Shown piece by piece: positions 6,803 to 6,918 of a stretch of 6,918 nucleotides of DNA (position 1 is the stretch's first letter; each line of letters starts with the position of its first letter). Under the pieces are notes generated by a model that was not told the origin of the DNA, did no database searches, and saw only the letters and a program-made list of their open reading frames with translations. Source of the stretch: Actinosomnolentus pattersoniae (SeqCode) (GTDB lineage: Bacteria > Actinomycetota > UBA4738); the NCBI GenBank assembly GCA_013817655.1, contig JACDCJ010000109.1:1-6918 (forward strand), written 5' to 3'. A program made the position numbers and the translations under genes.

Positions 6803-6918
6803 TTACCGCGCGTACTCGACGGCGCGCAGCTCGCGGACCACGGTGATGCGAATCTGCCCGGGATACTGCAGCTCCTCCTCCACCTGCTTCGCGATGTCGC
6901 GGGCCAGCACCTGCGCGG
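6803..6918 (-). CDS. rny: Ribonuclease Y, C-terminal fragment (cut by window edge)
   Basis: The last 37 codons of a gene that enters from the right edge. They read AQVLARDIAKQVEEELQYPG and then QIRITVVRELRAVEYAR, ending in TAA at 6803-6805. The pattern [AK]xIAxxxExELxYPGQIxxTVxRExRxVEYA is the conserved extreme C-terminus of ribonuclease Y (YmdA), the membrane-anchored endoribonuclease that starts mRNA decay in many Gram-positive bacteria. Only this tail is visible, so the KH and HD domains and the membrane anchor cannot be checked. It lies 51 nt upstream of miaB in the same direction, and rny next to miaB is a known neighbourhood. I see no terminator between the two. Confidence 0.88.
   Translation of the reverse strand, partial: AQVLARDIAKQVEEELQYPGQIRITVVRELRAVEYAR

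Overview
The window looks like a core chromosomal region of a high-GC bacterium. All recognisable genes lie on the minus strand, so transcription runs from the right edge to the left. The order rny - miaB - miaA - dapF - dapL - hflX resembles the miaB/miaA/dapF/hflX neighbourhood of Actinomycetota. The combination of ribonuclease Y and an LL-diaminopimelate aminotransferase suggests a deep or uncultivated lineage rather than a classical actinomycete. The lineage assignment is inference from gene order and base composition, not from a search.

Right to left: 6803-6918 holds the last 37 codons of rny (ribonuclease Y), cut by the window edge. After a 51-nt spacer come miaB (5429-6751) and miaA (4468-5439), which overlap by 11 bp if the TTG start of miaA is used. 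dapF (3556-4467) starts on the base after the miaA stop, with a strong ribosome binding site inside miaA. dapL (2405-3559) overlaps dapF by 4 bp (GTGA). A 145-nt spacer containing a nested hairpin separates dapL from hflX (952-2259). A compact hairpin 28 nt past the hflX stop may be its terminator.

The genes form two functional pairs and a ribosome-rescue GTPase. MiaA isopentenylates A37 of tRNAs and MiaB methylthiolates the product (i6A37 to ms2i6A37). DapL makes LL-diaminopimelate in one step and DapF epimerises it to meso-diaminopimelate for lysine and cell wall. HflX is a ribosome-splitting GTPase.

The left end (1 to about 810) differs: GC content is visibly lower, and it holds a minus-strand gene for a secreted, cysteine- and aromatic-rich protein I cannot name. 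Its N-terminal part (signal peptide plus about 100 residues) stops at 351, but a stop-free, protein-like reading continues in the +1 frame from about 397 to the left edge. The gene is therefore frameshifted, or the assembly has an indel near 354-397, and its 3' end lies outside the window. This is the most unexpected content of the window. I see no mobile element, CRISPR array, tRNA or rRNA, and no clear evidence of a new multi-gene system.
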